64,000 bases of DNA, from positions 19,754,058 through 19,818,057 of the forward strand of contig CM049310.1 of assembly GCA_026874595.1 (NCBI GenBank), given 5' to 3'. Both the position numbers and the translations under genes were made by a program. Below are positions 45,008-57,621 of the stretch, in pieces. The stretch's first letter is position 1. Every line of letters starts with the position of its first letter. The stretch comes from Sipunculus nudus (taxonomy: Eukaryota; Annelida; Sipuncula; Golfingiida; Sipunculidae). The notes beneath the pieces are model-generated. The model saw only the letters and a program-made list of their open reading frames with translations. It had not been told where the DNA came from and made no database searches.

Positions 45008-47505
45008 GTCGTGGGCAACACAGGCTTGTGTTCAGCGCTCAATTCGGCAGGAATTTGTACAGTGTGGATGCGTTGCGGGATATCTGTCGACTAGAAGACG
45101 CATTCGTCAGTCCTTACTTGAAAAACAATTGTCGCCGACCGAGCATGGGACACTATTTAGCATCAATACACAGGAAGGCGTGCGAAAACATAACGGAAGC
45201 CGACCTAGAGAAGACGGGCATCAGGCTGCGGTCATGCGTTGCTGCTTATAAGCGATACGACGCAAACTGCCCTAATGACAAGCGGTATTGCTACCTGCCG
45301 TCAGTTTGCAGACACGGGGACTTTCTTAATCAGATAATTTACAACCTGGCGGACTCACAATTTTCAGAGAATGTCTTCGAAGGAAATTACTACATGAAGC
45401 ACATGAACCTGTTTTTACCAACAAATATGGCGATTCCAAATGAAGAATATTTTAAAATATTGTACCAAAACGGCTTCCCAGAGACGGAAAACGTGAAGCT
45501 AACCGCCGTGTATCTTGGACGCAGGTCCCATGAGAAATTGTTCAGTCATTATCTGATCAGTGATCTTCGTTATTTCTGCTTGTCCCTTGGACTAGTGCTT
45601 TTTGTTATGTTGCTGTACCTCAGATCCTTCGCCTTAACCGTCGCGACAGTGCTGAATGTTGTATTATCATTGGTATTTTCATATTTTGTATATTTTTCCG
45701 TTTTTAGGCAGACATTTTTCCCGTTTTTAAATCTCCTGGCTGGCTTATTACTCTCGGCGGTTGGCACAGATGATATGTTTATATTTTACGGCTGTTGGCT
45801 AGACGCCAAGACTGCAAATCCAAACAAGTCACTCGATCAGTGGCTGGCTAGTTCCTTTCGGAAAGCTGCTACATCAGTTCTTGTTACGAGCTTGACAACC
45901 AGTGCTGCCTTGTTTGCCAATATGATATCCCATATAACAACAATTAAATGTTTTGGTTTATTTTCCGGTCTTTCGATTCTGATTAACCTAATTCTAATGG
46001 TCACTTGGACACCTTCTGTGATAGTATTAACTGACAAACTATCTAAATGCTGCGAAGGATGCATCAAGCCAGCCGATTCTTTGGCATACAGAATCAACAA
46101 CAAAGTATTCGGGGAATTCATCCCTTATTTGGTAACAAAATTAGCATATCTGTGGGTAGCGCTTTTTCTTTTGTTAGGTGCCGGTAGTATTTTTGTTATA
46201 TTCGGTAAACCGGGGTTTACGGTACCAGATAAGCCTCAGCTCGAGCTGTTTTCTTATGATCATCCTTTAGCGATATGGGACAAATCATTCCGGTACCAGT
46301 TTCATTCAACTGCTAGAGACATTTCCCACCACTTCTCAATATTAGTCACGTGGGGCCTCACTCCGGAGGACACTGGAAATTCTTTCGATCCTTACAATAA
46401 AGGAAACCTGATCTTTGATCCACAGTTTGATCCTTTGAGTAACCTTACACAAATAGGGATTGAGGATTTCTGTTCATCGGTTAAAAATGAATCTTTTATA
46501 CATGAGAAACACCAAAATAATGCGTGTTTGTTTCGGTATCTACTTTCACTGATAAAACAAGCGTGCGACTACAGTCCGTTTAAAGCAATCGCCACTTCGT
46601 GTTGCAATATTACATCATTTCCTCTGCAACTGCAGTTCTTGCAAGACTGCATTGGTGCATTAACGAGCCATGGACTGCATGATATGGTCTTACAGATGAA
46701 CAGCATGGTCTGGCCGATTTACAACAAATATAACAGTATCAAGCTCTTTGCTTCTTCTTTACATACAAAGTACAAATCAACTTCGTCTTATAAAGAACTT
46801 ACATACATTTATGGGAACATATCAGAATATTTTCACGAACAAAGCTCCCAGCTTCCAAGCAGTCTGGGTAGTGTATGTTTCTCAGGGAACGACGGCTCCT
46901 TCAGATTTCTTGATCTTCAGAATGCTTTGATTAGAGACACGTTAATCACGATGGGATTGTCGTTAGGACTTGCTACAGCAGTCGTCTTAATCTCCATCCG
47001 GAGCGTCCCCATCACTCTGTACGCTACTATCACCATCAGCTTATCCATCGCATCCACAATTGCCACTGTCGTACTACTTGGTTGGAATCTAAATATCTTT
47101 GAATCCATCGCGATAACCTTAGCAGTGGGATTATCTTTTGATTTTGCCATACATTACGCAGTGGCCTACTGTACGATCAGTGGCAAAGACCGAGTTAGTC
47201 GCGTTCGGGAGGGGTCCAGGAGAGTCGGGTTTGCCGTGACCATGTCGGCACTGACGACATTTTTAACTGGAGCCGCTGTAATGCCGTGTATTATCTTGCC
47301 GTATGTGAAGGCAGGGATCTTCCTTATGCTTGTGATGGGTTACAGCTGGGCGTATACTACGTTCTTTTTTCAATCTACGTGTGTGTTAATTGGACCGGAG
47401 AGAGCCTGTTGTGTGGGATCTTGTAAGGGCCCCGAAAATTACGCCACGTCGAAGAACGATGGAACATCGCCGCCGGAGAGTGAAAAAGAGTGTCAGTCCA
47501 GATAG
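45008..47505 (+). CDS. Dispatched-like RND transporter, giant last exon (TM2-TM12)
   Basis: Acceptor TTATTTTACACAG ends at 45007; stop TAG at 47503-47505; 831 residues. Dispatched uses the RND fold to release cholesterol-modified Hedgehog from producing cells. Order: loop 1 remainder (VFSAQFGRNLYSVDALRDIC, MGHYLASIHRKACENI); sterol-sensing-type block TM2-TM6 (about 45544-46040) with SAVGTDDMFIFYG, Asp pair at 45769-45774; TM7 (46125-46205); large loop 2; TM8-TM12 (about 46935-47390) with LLGWNLNIFESIAITLAVGL, DFAIHYAVAY (Asp 47140-47142) and SALTTFLTGAAVMP. The charged residues needed for RND proton/cation coupling are kept. Only about 35 residues follow TM12, far shorter than the vertebrate DISP1 tail. 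A single huge last exon also matches recalled vertebrate DISP1 structure. PTCHD or NPC1 relatives are less likely given LLGW.LN..ES and GFETRGT. Confidence 0.87.
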
Positions 47506-47863
47506 AACACGGTATACCTGATCTTTAGGACGACTTTGATTGAAAAATACAAGTATTAATAACATATCACCGTAACCATAAGATTCAGGGGAAAAAAGCG
47601 TAACATATATTTGTTTTCGTCCAGAGTGGCAATAGACAGAGTGCACACAGTATATTTTTGTGATGTCGAGATTATTCCTACAGAATTAATACTGTCCGGT
47701 CCAGCATCCTCGCTGTGATATCGTACGTTTGCAGTACACGTGAGCCGTAATTTAAGAATTTTTCAGTGCATGCAAACTAAGCAAATTTTAAAGAACGTGC
47801 TCATCAGTGAAACTGGTGAAGAGGGCAGTCTCTGTTATGCATGAACAGTAAACATGAACCATG

Positions 47864-47869
47864 AATAAA
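47864..47869 (+). terminator. Candidate polyadenylation signal of the Dispatched-like gene
   Basis: AATAAA about 360 bases downstream of the stop codon, the first canonical signal found by eye. Confidence 0.45.
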
Positions 47870-47899
47870 AAATAGTCAGGTGAAGATAAATCAATACGT

Positions 47900-48996
47900 G
47901 CATGCAAGATGTAAATAATTTTAAAAGAGAATCTGTGTATTCGCTCTTGTGAAACAGCGATTATAGCAGCAGTCTCTGCTATACATGAACAGTGGTATAT
48001 TATAATCATTCAGTGACAATGGACACATTCAGCCAAGAAACTTATAACTGATAAATATGTTTGTCATACACTATTTAGGGTAAATCATATAAACATCGAA
48101 TAAGACATGTAGCGGGTCGAGGTGGCAGACTAATCATGGATAGACAATACCCAGGTATAGATTAATTGAGATGTCATGTGAGTGATGATACTTTTTAGTG
48201 ACCTTTCATCTATGCTTTTGCAGTATTTCGATTTTATTTTATAGGATGTGTTATCCAAGTACAGGGTGCTATTTTATATTTGTCTTGTGCGGTATGTTTA
48301 TTCTCAAAATAAAAAATTGACAATACTATGTATTGCTGGTGAATCGAGATGTGTATTTCAACGGTTTAGTAAGCTCAAGAAGATTGACTGCAAAATTACA
48401 TCCTCAGCTTTTAAAGCCCTCTGGTGGTGTCTTTGAAAACATAGGATAATATGACATTGGCAAATGTCAAGCTGGTACAGTTTAAGCTTATAGATTTAAA
48501 ATTAGGTCTAACTCCGATACACTTATTACAATTTCCAAAAGGTGCCATTCCTAATTATTAACATTAGTCGTACAGACTTCGGACTCGGAAATGTATTTTT
48601 GTCTTGAATGGACCTGACGGTCTTATGTATGCCGTTTCAGTATGTACCTGTGTTCGTGGCTATTTAGCGCCCCATGATGAAAGTGCGTCTCCTAGCTGCT
48701 TTATCTATTGATAAACGTATTAACAAAATAATGGTGTCATCGGCCGTGGCCTCGAGTGGGGGGGGGGGGGGGGGGGCAGACGTGAAATGGCAATGAAACA
48801 TAGGGATTATTTTTTTTTATAAATCTATGAATGTTTATATACATATAAGTGCAACTCCGAGTCAAGGCCATTCGATTCCAAGTCAAAATCCGAGTTCTTA
48901 AGTTTCGATTCGATTCCAAGTCCATCTATCTGGAACCCGAGTCAAAGTCCAAGCCGAGTCCATACAAATCTCATTATTAAAAGAAATTTAACAGAG

Positions 48997-49048
<52 letters not shown>

Positions 49049-49137
49049 CGTATAGATTTTATCTTACTACAGAATGTGTACATTCTATGGTCAAACCATG
49101 TATATGTCATGTATATTTTCAAACCATGGAAAAGCAT
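47900..49137. other. No gene recognised; simple and low-complexity repeats
   Basis: Contains a partial duplication (GCAGTCTCTG.TAT.CATGAACAGT at about 47826 and 47972), a 19-G run (48758-48776), a CGAGTC/CAAGTC-rich patch (48850-48963) and an (AT)n tract (48999-49040). Confidence 0.45.
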
Positions 49138-49220
49138 GGATCGCAATATGGGCTGGTCAAGTTTAGGATTGTAATCTAGGCTGGACAGATCTAAGATCTG
49201 TCCAGCCCATATTGCGATCC
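49138..49220. repeat. Nested perfect palindromes
   Basis: GGATCGCAATATGGGCTGG (49138-49156) is perfectly inverted at 49202-49220. Between them GGCTGGACAGATCT (49179-49192) is perfectly inverted at 49194-49207 around a single A. Related GCGATCGCAATTTGGGCTGG and GGACAGATCTAAGATC pieces recur to about 49375. Confidence 0.85.
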
Positions 49221-50084
49221 TGAAGCAAGAAAGGCAGGATCAAAATCTGGCTGGACTAAACTGCGATCGCAATCTGGGCTGGACAGATCTAAGGTCTGGC
49301 CAGCTTGAATTGCGATCGCAGTTTGGGCCGGCCTGAACTACGATCGCAATTTGGGCTGGACAGATCTAAGATCCTGGGCCTTGACATATGCATTCCATTG
49401 CCAAACCACAGAATGTGTACATTCTATGGGCGCGGTTATAGAATGTGCACATGTGGGTTAAGCCATAGTGTGAGCAAATTCAATCACTCAAGCCTTAGAA
49501 TATAGAAAGGGCACCCCTAAATATACGATCCTGTTCCACCAGACATACTGTAATATAAAGACTAGCTAGAAATGCACTCAAAGCTGAAATATTGTTTTAC
49601 TCTACTCACAGGCTGTAAACACGCGTTTTATCTAAAGCAAAAATGATATTTATTACTACTTACAAGATTTTGACACATGTTGTTAATTGATCTCCAATCG
49701 TCAAACTAAAAATAATTTAACTGAGTACCAGTTAATATATTTTATCAAACAAGTTTATCTCAATTTTTTTTCAACATTGCATAAAAGAATATACAATATG
49801 GTATGTGAGTAAATATATTTTATTTAACATGTCTTAATATTTTTTTCTTAACAAGAGTATTGATATCAGAGAATATTTCTACATGCATTGTATCAACAAA
49901 ATGAATTGATGGAATGCGAATAAATATGTTTGTTAAACAAGTCTGTTTCAAAATATTTTCTCAACAAGGGTATATTGATATCAGGGTAAGTTCAGTGGAA
50001 TTATACATACTCCATGAACCTGGCCATGGAATGTACACATCCCATGATTTAGACCATAGAATGTTTACGTTCTATAGATAATCC

Positions 50085-50151
<67 letters not shown>

Positions 50152-51414
50152 TTTATATTCTTACGAACACACATTGCTTAGGCGAAAATATTGGGCCTGT
50201 CTCAACCCCTGTCAATGGCGCATGTATGTAACTCCAACCACTTCACTATAGAAAAGCAAGCTTCTTTAATGAGACAGTTTGGTCCGCTTTCATATGCCTC
50301 CCCCCGTAACAATACACACACACACACACATTTATTTTCAGTATAGGTTAATTCAAAACAGGGTCGGATATATAATATTTTATAGTAAATTTACTCAGAA
50401 ATATTGTTAAGAACAGACATGGGGTCTATTACAGTTGATCTATCATATTATTACTATTACTATTACTATTACTTTTAATTTCTGATATTACCATTACTAC
50501 ATTTTACCTTCTCTTACTAATTACTATTACTTTTACTATTACTGGGGTATCTATCACTATTACTATTACTAATACTTAAACTGATTGGAGGATTCTAGAT
50601 CTTGCGAAGCCAAGAGTGCTATAAACTAGCACTACAATCACATGTATAAATAATATAACAAGCATCTATATATCACCCAGTTACATACACAATTTTTCTT
50701 AAACGGTGTCTGTCATTTACAGAAAGCCTAATGATACTGGAGATCTTAATTATTTCAGCTTCTTTATTTCTGTTCTCTTATATTTTTGAAACCTCAATGA
50801 TCGTTATTTGGGCGTTTCAAATAGAAATTATAAGATAATTGTATGCACTCTTGAAAACCTGTAATTTGAAAGCAACCCAGTGTAAATACCCTGCATTTGT
50901 AAAATATTGATTTATAATTATACTTATACATGTACATTTTTCTTCATATATATTTCACATAAATTTATTTTTTTGTACATACTTCAGTTTAAATTTCATA
51001 TTCTTTCTCGTAGCCAATACATAAAGACTTTCAGTGTAACTTAAAATTGTCACTAGAGGTATTATTCATGATTATTGCATATTATTTTTGTATCAAAGCT
51101 GACAATTCAGTACTTTAGGTATGTATCAGGAGAGGAATTTATGTAGGGCCTTGCCCCGTTTCCCAATCCTTATTTATATATTCAGTAAAAATACTGTTTA
51201 TACATCAAGATTCTGGAAAGAACCAAACTGGAGACAAAAGTACCCTATCTTCTTGGGTGTATATGTTCATTCGGATGTGGTGCCATGTTCCATTTCGTTG
51301 CACAGTACATCTTGAGAGTGGACAGAGAGGTGGCAAACTTTACAATATTAGTAGCTTGCTTGGACTTTATTCCTCAGGCATACCTTTCCATTTAAGAAGA
51401 AAAAGCATAGGATA
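49221..51414. other. No gene; palindromic and simple repeats
   Basis: AGAATGTGTACATTCT-type palindromes recur (about 49071, 49411, 50055). There is an (AT)n tract (50087-50149) and an interrupted (ATTACT)n tract (50449-50575). The rest is AT-rich without recognised content. Confidence 0.45.
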
Positions 51415-52575
51415 ACTAGAATACGGGTAGTCGACAAGCGACTACGTGTATCCGCCTAAATCAGAGTGGAACGGGTGAAGTGAGGCAATGATTAAGTGGC
51501 AAGGGGAAATAGAGTGAAGTGTTGCATATTAGCATGGATGTCTGCAGCCAAATGGTGTATGTAGGTTGCGCCACCTACCACAAAATCCAGAAAACCGTCC
51601 AAGTTGTATACATATGCAAAATTTGAGGCAGATAAGTCAAACCACTACATGTTTATGAGTGATTTTAGCCCGTGGCAGACAAACAGATAGACGCTGTGCA
51701 AAAATGGTTGAAGGTGGCGCCACCAGTTTTGCGTATGATAAAGAGCTATGTGAGAACTATACACATGCAAAACTTTGGCCCAGTCGGTCAAACGGTTCCC
51801 AAGATATGAGCTTGGATGTCTGCTGCATAAACTAGAATGCAGGTGGTGCCACCTGTCATAAAATCAAGAGAGCTGTCGGGGATGTATAAACCTGCAAAAT
51901 TTTAGGCAGATATGTCAAACCACTGCCGAGATATGAGTGATTTTATCCCATGGCAGACAAACAGACGGGAGCTGTGCAAAAATGGCTGCAGGTGGCGCCA
52001 CCAGTTTTGCGTATGATAAAGAGCTATATGAGATCTATACACATGCAAAATTTTGGCCCAATCGGTCAAACGGTTCCCGAGATATGAGCTTGGATGTCTG
52101 CAGCGTAAACGTGAATGTAGGTGGCGCCAGCTGTCATAAAATCAGAAAAGCTATCCAGGATGTATACGCATACCGAATTTCAGGTGAATTAGTCAAATCA
52201 CTGCAGAGATATGAGTGATTTTAACCCAAGGCAGACGAACAGATGGACACTGTACAAACATGGTTGCAGGTGGCGCCACTATTTTTTGTGTATGTTATAA
52301 AGCTCTCCAAGGGCTACATTTGTGCAAAAAAATTTTCCTGATCCGTCAAATGGTTCCAGAGATTTTGGGTTTATGTGTGGAAACAGACGCACAAACGGAC
52401 GCAGAGCGCAGAGGAAAGGTCAGAGGTCAAAACAAAATCGGGGCGCAGCAGTTCACATGTGACCCGAACATAATCCCGGGTTTCGTAAAATTCTGCCCAG
52501 CGGTTACGGAGGAGTTCTCCGGACACCTACGCGGCGGCGGCGGCGGCGGTGGGCTGAAAACATAGTACCCGCAAA
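51415..52575 (+). mobile_element. Family A element, copy 3 (near full length, about 1.16 kb)
   Basis: It begins ACTAGAATACGGG, hairpin TAGTCG-ACAAG-CGACTA (51428-51444) and GTATCCGCC (51448-51456). The core has tandem units of about 275-280 bp (markers near 51577, 51857, 52131), with GGTGGCGCCACC at about 51715-51726, 51992-52003 and 52272-52281. It ends GAGGAGTTCTCCGGACACC, a (GGC)n tract, GCTGAAAACATAGTACCCGC. The second arm of the 3' hairpin seen in copy 1 is missing, so the last few bases are lost or mutated. Confidence 0.7.
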
Positions 52576-52660
52576 ACCATTTAAAAATAATGAAGAAAGA
52601 CTCCCCTGCCTTTCAATATATTTTTTTCTCAGCGTAAAATCTAGTGGCAACTTGATACAT

Positions 52661-54623
52661 TTAAAAATCCTCAAAGTTGAAATGGCCACGGTTATTGACA
52701 GTGAATGGTGGTCTCAAAGGCTTTATAAGTTTCTGTTTTGAATAAAAGATGTCATCTGGATTTGTTGGCCACTTCCAGCTTTTGCCAGCTGGCACCATCA
52801 CTGACACTTGGTAATCCTCAGCCTCAATACGTTTAACCTCTCCAGGATAAACAGATCCATCATGTTCCACACAGTACAAGTCCCCTACCGAGATACTCCG
52901 TGGGCCATTATCAAACACGCAAGACGCATCTGCAGACAAGGTGAACTGCACAGGTTTGCCTTGTACGATCTTAAAACAATGTATCAATGAAGTACCTGGA
53001 ATAGGCTTTGCTGCCATAAATGTATGGTGTAAGGCTAACTTCTTGTTTCTGTTAGCAATGTCATTTCCAGTCATTTCCACAACTTAAACATTCATGTGTG
53101 AAGCAGCAGTCACAAATTGTGAAGCATTATGTACCAGCGATTTTCTGGATTTTACTGAGTTCCAAACAAATCATTTGACAGCTCCCCCAATGCCATCCAC
53201 CGGACCTTTTCCATGTGATGTGGCAAAAAAATTCCAGGTAATTTGTTGCCATATCTGTCTTGGAGTGGTTTAGGGGCTGCCACAATGAATCTGTTTTTGA
53301 ACTTGGAGGCAGGACTATCTGACCAGATTGATACATGCTTCACAGGATCTGGCACTTCCTCCAGCGCACGAGTTATGCTATGACTGTGTCCTTAGAGTGG
53401 TCAAGACAATCTGAGACCATGACAATTGGATGAAGAGAACCTTCAAACCATAGGGCAGCTGTAAACAAACTTACTTGAGATAGCTGCCAATGTGCACGTT
53501 GGATTTCGTCTTGGTGAGCACACGTATATATAATTTTCTGAGAAGTCACCCTGCAGGAGGGCCTTTGTGTTTTCAGTGGACTTCTCTGCCTCCTCTCGCT
53601 CTTTATTGTAAGAGTCAGCCTGAATCCTCTTTGTATAACAGTGTTCTAGGAATCTGGGAATTATTGTGCAAATGTAATCAACTAGTTCTTCAGATGTCCC
53701 CTCTTGTAAAACTTTGCCTAATCGACCATCACTGTCAAGTTTCGTCACAGTCCAGGTCTGGCAGGTTTGGCCCTCGTTATACCAACACTCACTCCGATAA
53801 TGGTAGCATATGAATGTTTCAGGTAGGGACTGTGTGTACAATGGTACAGATAGCTCCACTTTATGAAATGCATTAATGGCAGCAATGAAGTTCTCATGTT
53901 ATCTACACATACACACATTGTGAGGAAGCGTGTTGCTCAGAGAGACATGCTGAGGTCTTAGCTGGGCAAATTGCTCTTACCGATTTTGATGTGTGGAAAT
54001 TCCTCGCGAAAAAGAGCAATGTTTCTGCCAAAGAAGATGTGAGGTGTCTTATCTGGTGTTTTGATTTTATACCTTCTGCATCAGACACAGAGACAACATC
54101 TTTCCGTCCTGGGGCTATTCGACAGATATCATCCCTTTCATAAAACTGTTTTACCACTTTAGCATGCTCATCTGGGAGAGCATGTGAGCGTATAGAGGAT
54201 TGTGGGCTCTGTTGTTCGACTGGAGAATCCCCACTTGCAGTCTGGTATAGTTGATGAAAAACAGCTTTCCTTCTTCTTGGAGTGGATGGCAGTGCCTTCC
54301 AGATGGCCCGTTTTGCTCTGGCTGCTGCTTTTGCTAGTGCACTTCTTCAATTATACACTGGTGTAGATTTCAAAGGACTTGAATTCTGTGCCTGTTTCTT
54401 CTTTGCTCTGTATTTGGCAACTCGTATCCTAACAGCCTCTCTTCTCTCTATTTGCAGCTTCCTTTGGACAATTTGGGAAAAGTCTTGTTCCTTGTATTTC
54501 TTTCTATCACGACTTCTCCTGCTGTATTCATTCTGCCTTTTTTGATGACACTTATATTTCTTTATCTTTGAGACGCTGCCGCCGCCTAGCCTGCCTCTGA
54601 GTTGCTGTCAGAGCTAGAGACAT
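52661..54623 (-). pseudogene. Decayed transposon-type ORF (bivalve-common uncharacterised family)
   Basis: Reading the minus strand from an ATG at 54623: a basic N-terminus (TATQRQARRRQRLKDKE), KRAIWKALPSTPRRRKAV, VVKQFYERDDICRIAPGRKD, HLTSSLAETLLFF, a Cys-rich CWYNEGQTCQTWTV stretch, LLQGDFSENYIYV, then in another frame AHQDEIQRAHW, TAALWFEGSLHPIVMVSDCL and DHSKDTV, and finally ISVGDLYCVEHDGSVYPGEV near the C-terminus. The series resembles a large family of uncharacterised mobile-element proteins in marine invertebrates, with acidic positions (GDFSENY, VSDCL.H) that could belong to a DDE-type nuclease. At least five lesions (stops near 54563, 54345 and 53380; shifts near 53520 and elsewhere) make it a pseudogene. 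The family name was not recalled with certainty. Confidence 0.65.
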
Positions 54624-55411
54624 CATTGGATTCTGAAAGATACTTTAATTATTACAAAATGTTTAACTTATAATTTAATTTTACACAGACTCAAATAAAC
54701 CTCATCACTGAAAAAAAAATTGTTCCTCAGCATGCTGTACAGTATATTTTACATCTGTTAACCATTTATTAACAGGAATTATTGATATGCAGAGCATTAA
54801 ATATAGTGTTTGCCTTGTTGGGAGGAAATAACCAGTCATGCTCATTTATATCAGAATCCATATACAACAGTTAAATAGAAATTAACAACAACTTTATAAA
54901 ATACACCTGTGTTTACGGTAAAAAAATAACATTTTAAAAATTTTACTACATTTCTGACAAAGATTTTTTTTTCAAATCATTAGTTACACATAGCTTTTTG
55001 GACCATTGATCAGTTAGAATTTAAATTCAAATGAAATTGGTGTATTAGATGTGCTGTCCTGTCCCATGTGTTGTGCTGTCCGGGACCCGGCTTTGTTCTC
55101 GAAACCCCTGGGTCGGGCCATTTTCCAGTTAATTGTTTGCTTGTCTAAGAAATAATAGTGAAAATACTGCATAAATATAACTAAAAATCTACTTTAAGAT
55201 TAGATTTATTTTCAACAGCAGCACATCTTATTTCTAAGAAAAAATAGGTGCAGTATTAGTATATGAAAAGTTAAATGGCTGTACATGCATGGCGTCTCGA
55301 ATTCTTTTTCACTACTCAGTTAAAGCGAGTTCTATTTTCGTTTCGATATTTGTTGCAGAGCCTATGACTTAAGAATCTGATATAATATTCTTCAGCAAGT
55401 CTTTTTTTTAC
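54624..55411. other. No gene recognised
   Basis: AT-rich stretch on the 5' side of the transposon-type pseudogene. No terminal inverted repeats could be paired with its other side. Confidence 0.4.
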
Positions 55412-55561
55412 CCAGCCCATCGGCCCACAGGGAATTTTCCGAATGCTCGTATTACCAGTCTTCTTCTTTCTGTTAAAGCCTGATGGTGATAACTGTGTCA
55501 CATCAAAATGCACCAGATCAGTCCACGTGACCCAACGAGATCCGATGGGAATCACGTGGTC
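55412..55561 (-). CDS. Candidate 150-nt coding exon, function unknown
   Basis: A minus-strand open segment is bounded by CTCTGTTTCAG (acceptor, ending at 55562) and GGCTGG|GTAAAA (donor at 55411). It is exactly 50 codons, phase 0/0, beginning DHVIPIGSRWVTWTDLVHFD and ending with IRKIPCGPMGW. Composition is more protein-like than neighbouring frames. I do not recognise a family. It could be a gene exon, a piece of a transposon ORF, or chance. Upstream CACGTG occurs within it. Confidence 0.3.
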
Positions 55562-55861
55562 CTGAAACAGAGCCACATTTGTCCGGTGTACATTTCGGGG
55601 AAAATATATAAATGTAAATACGAACGTTTCATCCGTCGCCTACGTCATCTGGTAAATACGACGACCTGTGTGAAGTGGCATGTAATTTTAGACAGATAAC
55701 CGTCCATTTTTCGCACCTGTTTCCCGCCGTAGCAAGACCGTGTCACGTTATCCAAAGACTGATGTCGGTAAACTCAGCCTCCTGGTGTCAACAAATCAAA
55801 TTTCACAGATCGTGTTTCACGTTTCAAGGAAAGAAACTGTGTAAGGTAAAATTTAGGCATT

Positions 55862-56881
55862 AAAATTCCCGCAAGTGGATAGAAATAAATGTTTACATAT
55901 TTGCTTTAACATAATAAGGCTATTTATATATATGTGTGTATGCGTTTCAACTTGATTTTGTTACATTTTATTGGTATTTTAATCAAGCTGGAACTGAGAA
56001 TACTTCAAGCTGTTGTGCTGTGATCTGACAATTTTGTTTGGGTGGTTGAAGAAATTTTCAAGTTTTATAGTTATAACGGTTATGGGGAAGGTCCAAAATT
56101 TAAAATGAATTGGGAAAATTTAAAAATTTTCAATCGTAATATCGAGGAGGTAATAAATTATTACCTAATATATTATTACCTCCAGGGTTAGATCGATCGT
56201 TCCATGCTGTATAGAAACAAATTATTTTCATATAGATTATAAAGAAAATTATAATCATTATAAATACATTAAAATATAAATTATAAATCAATAATCACGT
56301 TAATGGGACACATTGATGATTGAAACGTTAAAGTACATAAATATTTTTGAATAATGATGATTACAAACTTATTAAGGATTAATCTTCATGACAGATAGTT
56401 CATTTTAACAGGTGAGTAGTATGACTGATCCGACAGTGTGAGTGAGTGACGTGTATTGATGAGGGGCATTTGCTGACATGTGATGTTAACAACGTTTTGA
56501 AGTTTGGAAGCTGATGAAGAACATTTAAGATTAGCCACACACCAATCTGAATGTTAATGCCACGGTGGTCAAGGTTAGAGCATACACAATAACCTCATCA
56601 GTAAACTAAATTTGATCGCCCGCTCTTAATCAAATAAAGTTGTTCTACACTTCTATACACTATTATGCATTTGGCTCCTTACTTGGGTAAGTGAGTATTC
56701 TGGGACAGTATTATAATTAAGAACAAGTTAATTTTGAGAGCAAGAAGATAATACAAAATGTGCCGAGCTGTAATTTTAGGGAAGGCAAATGAAGCTTAAG
56801 ACAACAAAATATTAATAAGATACATTAGTGTTAATATACTTATATGTAGTGCTATCTACCGGGGAAAGGGGTGTTTTATGG
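55862..56881. other. No gene recognised
   Basis: AT-rich. A short inverted stretch GAGGTAATAAATTATTACC/TATTATTACCTCC lies near 56150-56183. Confidence 0.4.
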
Positions 56882-57173
56882 TTTGTAGGCTCCAAGACAA
56901 TTGCCCACCCCCGGACAATTACCCCCCCCCCCCCCGGAAAATTACCTTTCAGAAAACTATCCCCATATAATAAGCCCCGAGGGAAGTACCCCCCGACAAC
57001 TGAATCCTCGGTCAGACCCCCCCCCCCCACCTACGAATATTAACCCAATTTAAATCATTTTTTTCTTTTTAACACCATTTTTTATTTTACGCCACTCACA
57101 AGCACTACAAAATAGGTGCATTTTAGAACACTTCATTCTGTATATTCTATATAATGTATATATATATATAATG

Positions 57174-57235
<62 letters not shown>

Positions 57236-57311
57236 TTCCAAGGGGGTAGCTGTCTGGGGATAATTGTTCGGAGAGTAATTGTCCTGGTGTAATTGTCCTG
57301 TCAACCTACAG
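56882..57311. mobile_element. Foldback-like MITE with AT microsatellite core
   Basis: The left half contains TGTAGGCTCC, GACAATTGCCC, GGACAATTACCC and GAAAATTACC. The right half, read inward, contains TGTAGGTTGACA, GGACAATTACACC, GGACAATTACTC and GAACAATTATCCCC. The order is conserved, giving imperfect inverted repeats around an (AT)n core (57156-57232) and C runs (56922-56935, 57017-57028). Target duplication is unresolved. Confidence 0.5.
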
Positions 57312-57621
57312 TCCTGAACTGTTGGCCCCAAGAACGATATTATGGCATATGATGGACCCCGGGGCTTTCAATTGACATTGCCGGTGACCCATTGTCAGCC
57401 AACCACTCTATCTTTAACATTTGATAATCCTTTTTATGCCAATTCTGCATAAGGAACTGCACATTATCATCATATTGTTACGTCACAACAGCTCCAGAAT
57501 CATCTACGGTACTTTAGATACCGGTAGCCAGCCAAACGATTTGCAGCTTCATCCACAACCTTTTTACTAAAGCCGGCTAACATTCGCTGGTGACATTTAA
57601 AAAAAATTGTTTGCTTATGCA

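Noticed and set aside
45008-47505. Identification as a Patched/PTCHD or NPC1 protein
   Set aside because: The sterol-sensing and RND folds are shared, but GFETRGT after TM1, LLGW.LN..ES near TM9-10 and the loop-1 Cys pattern fit Dispatched better.
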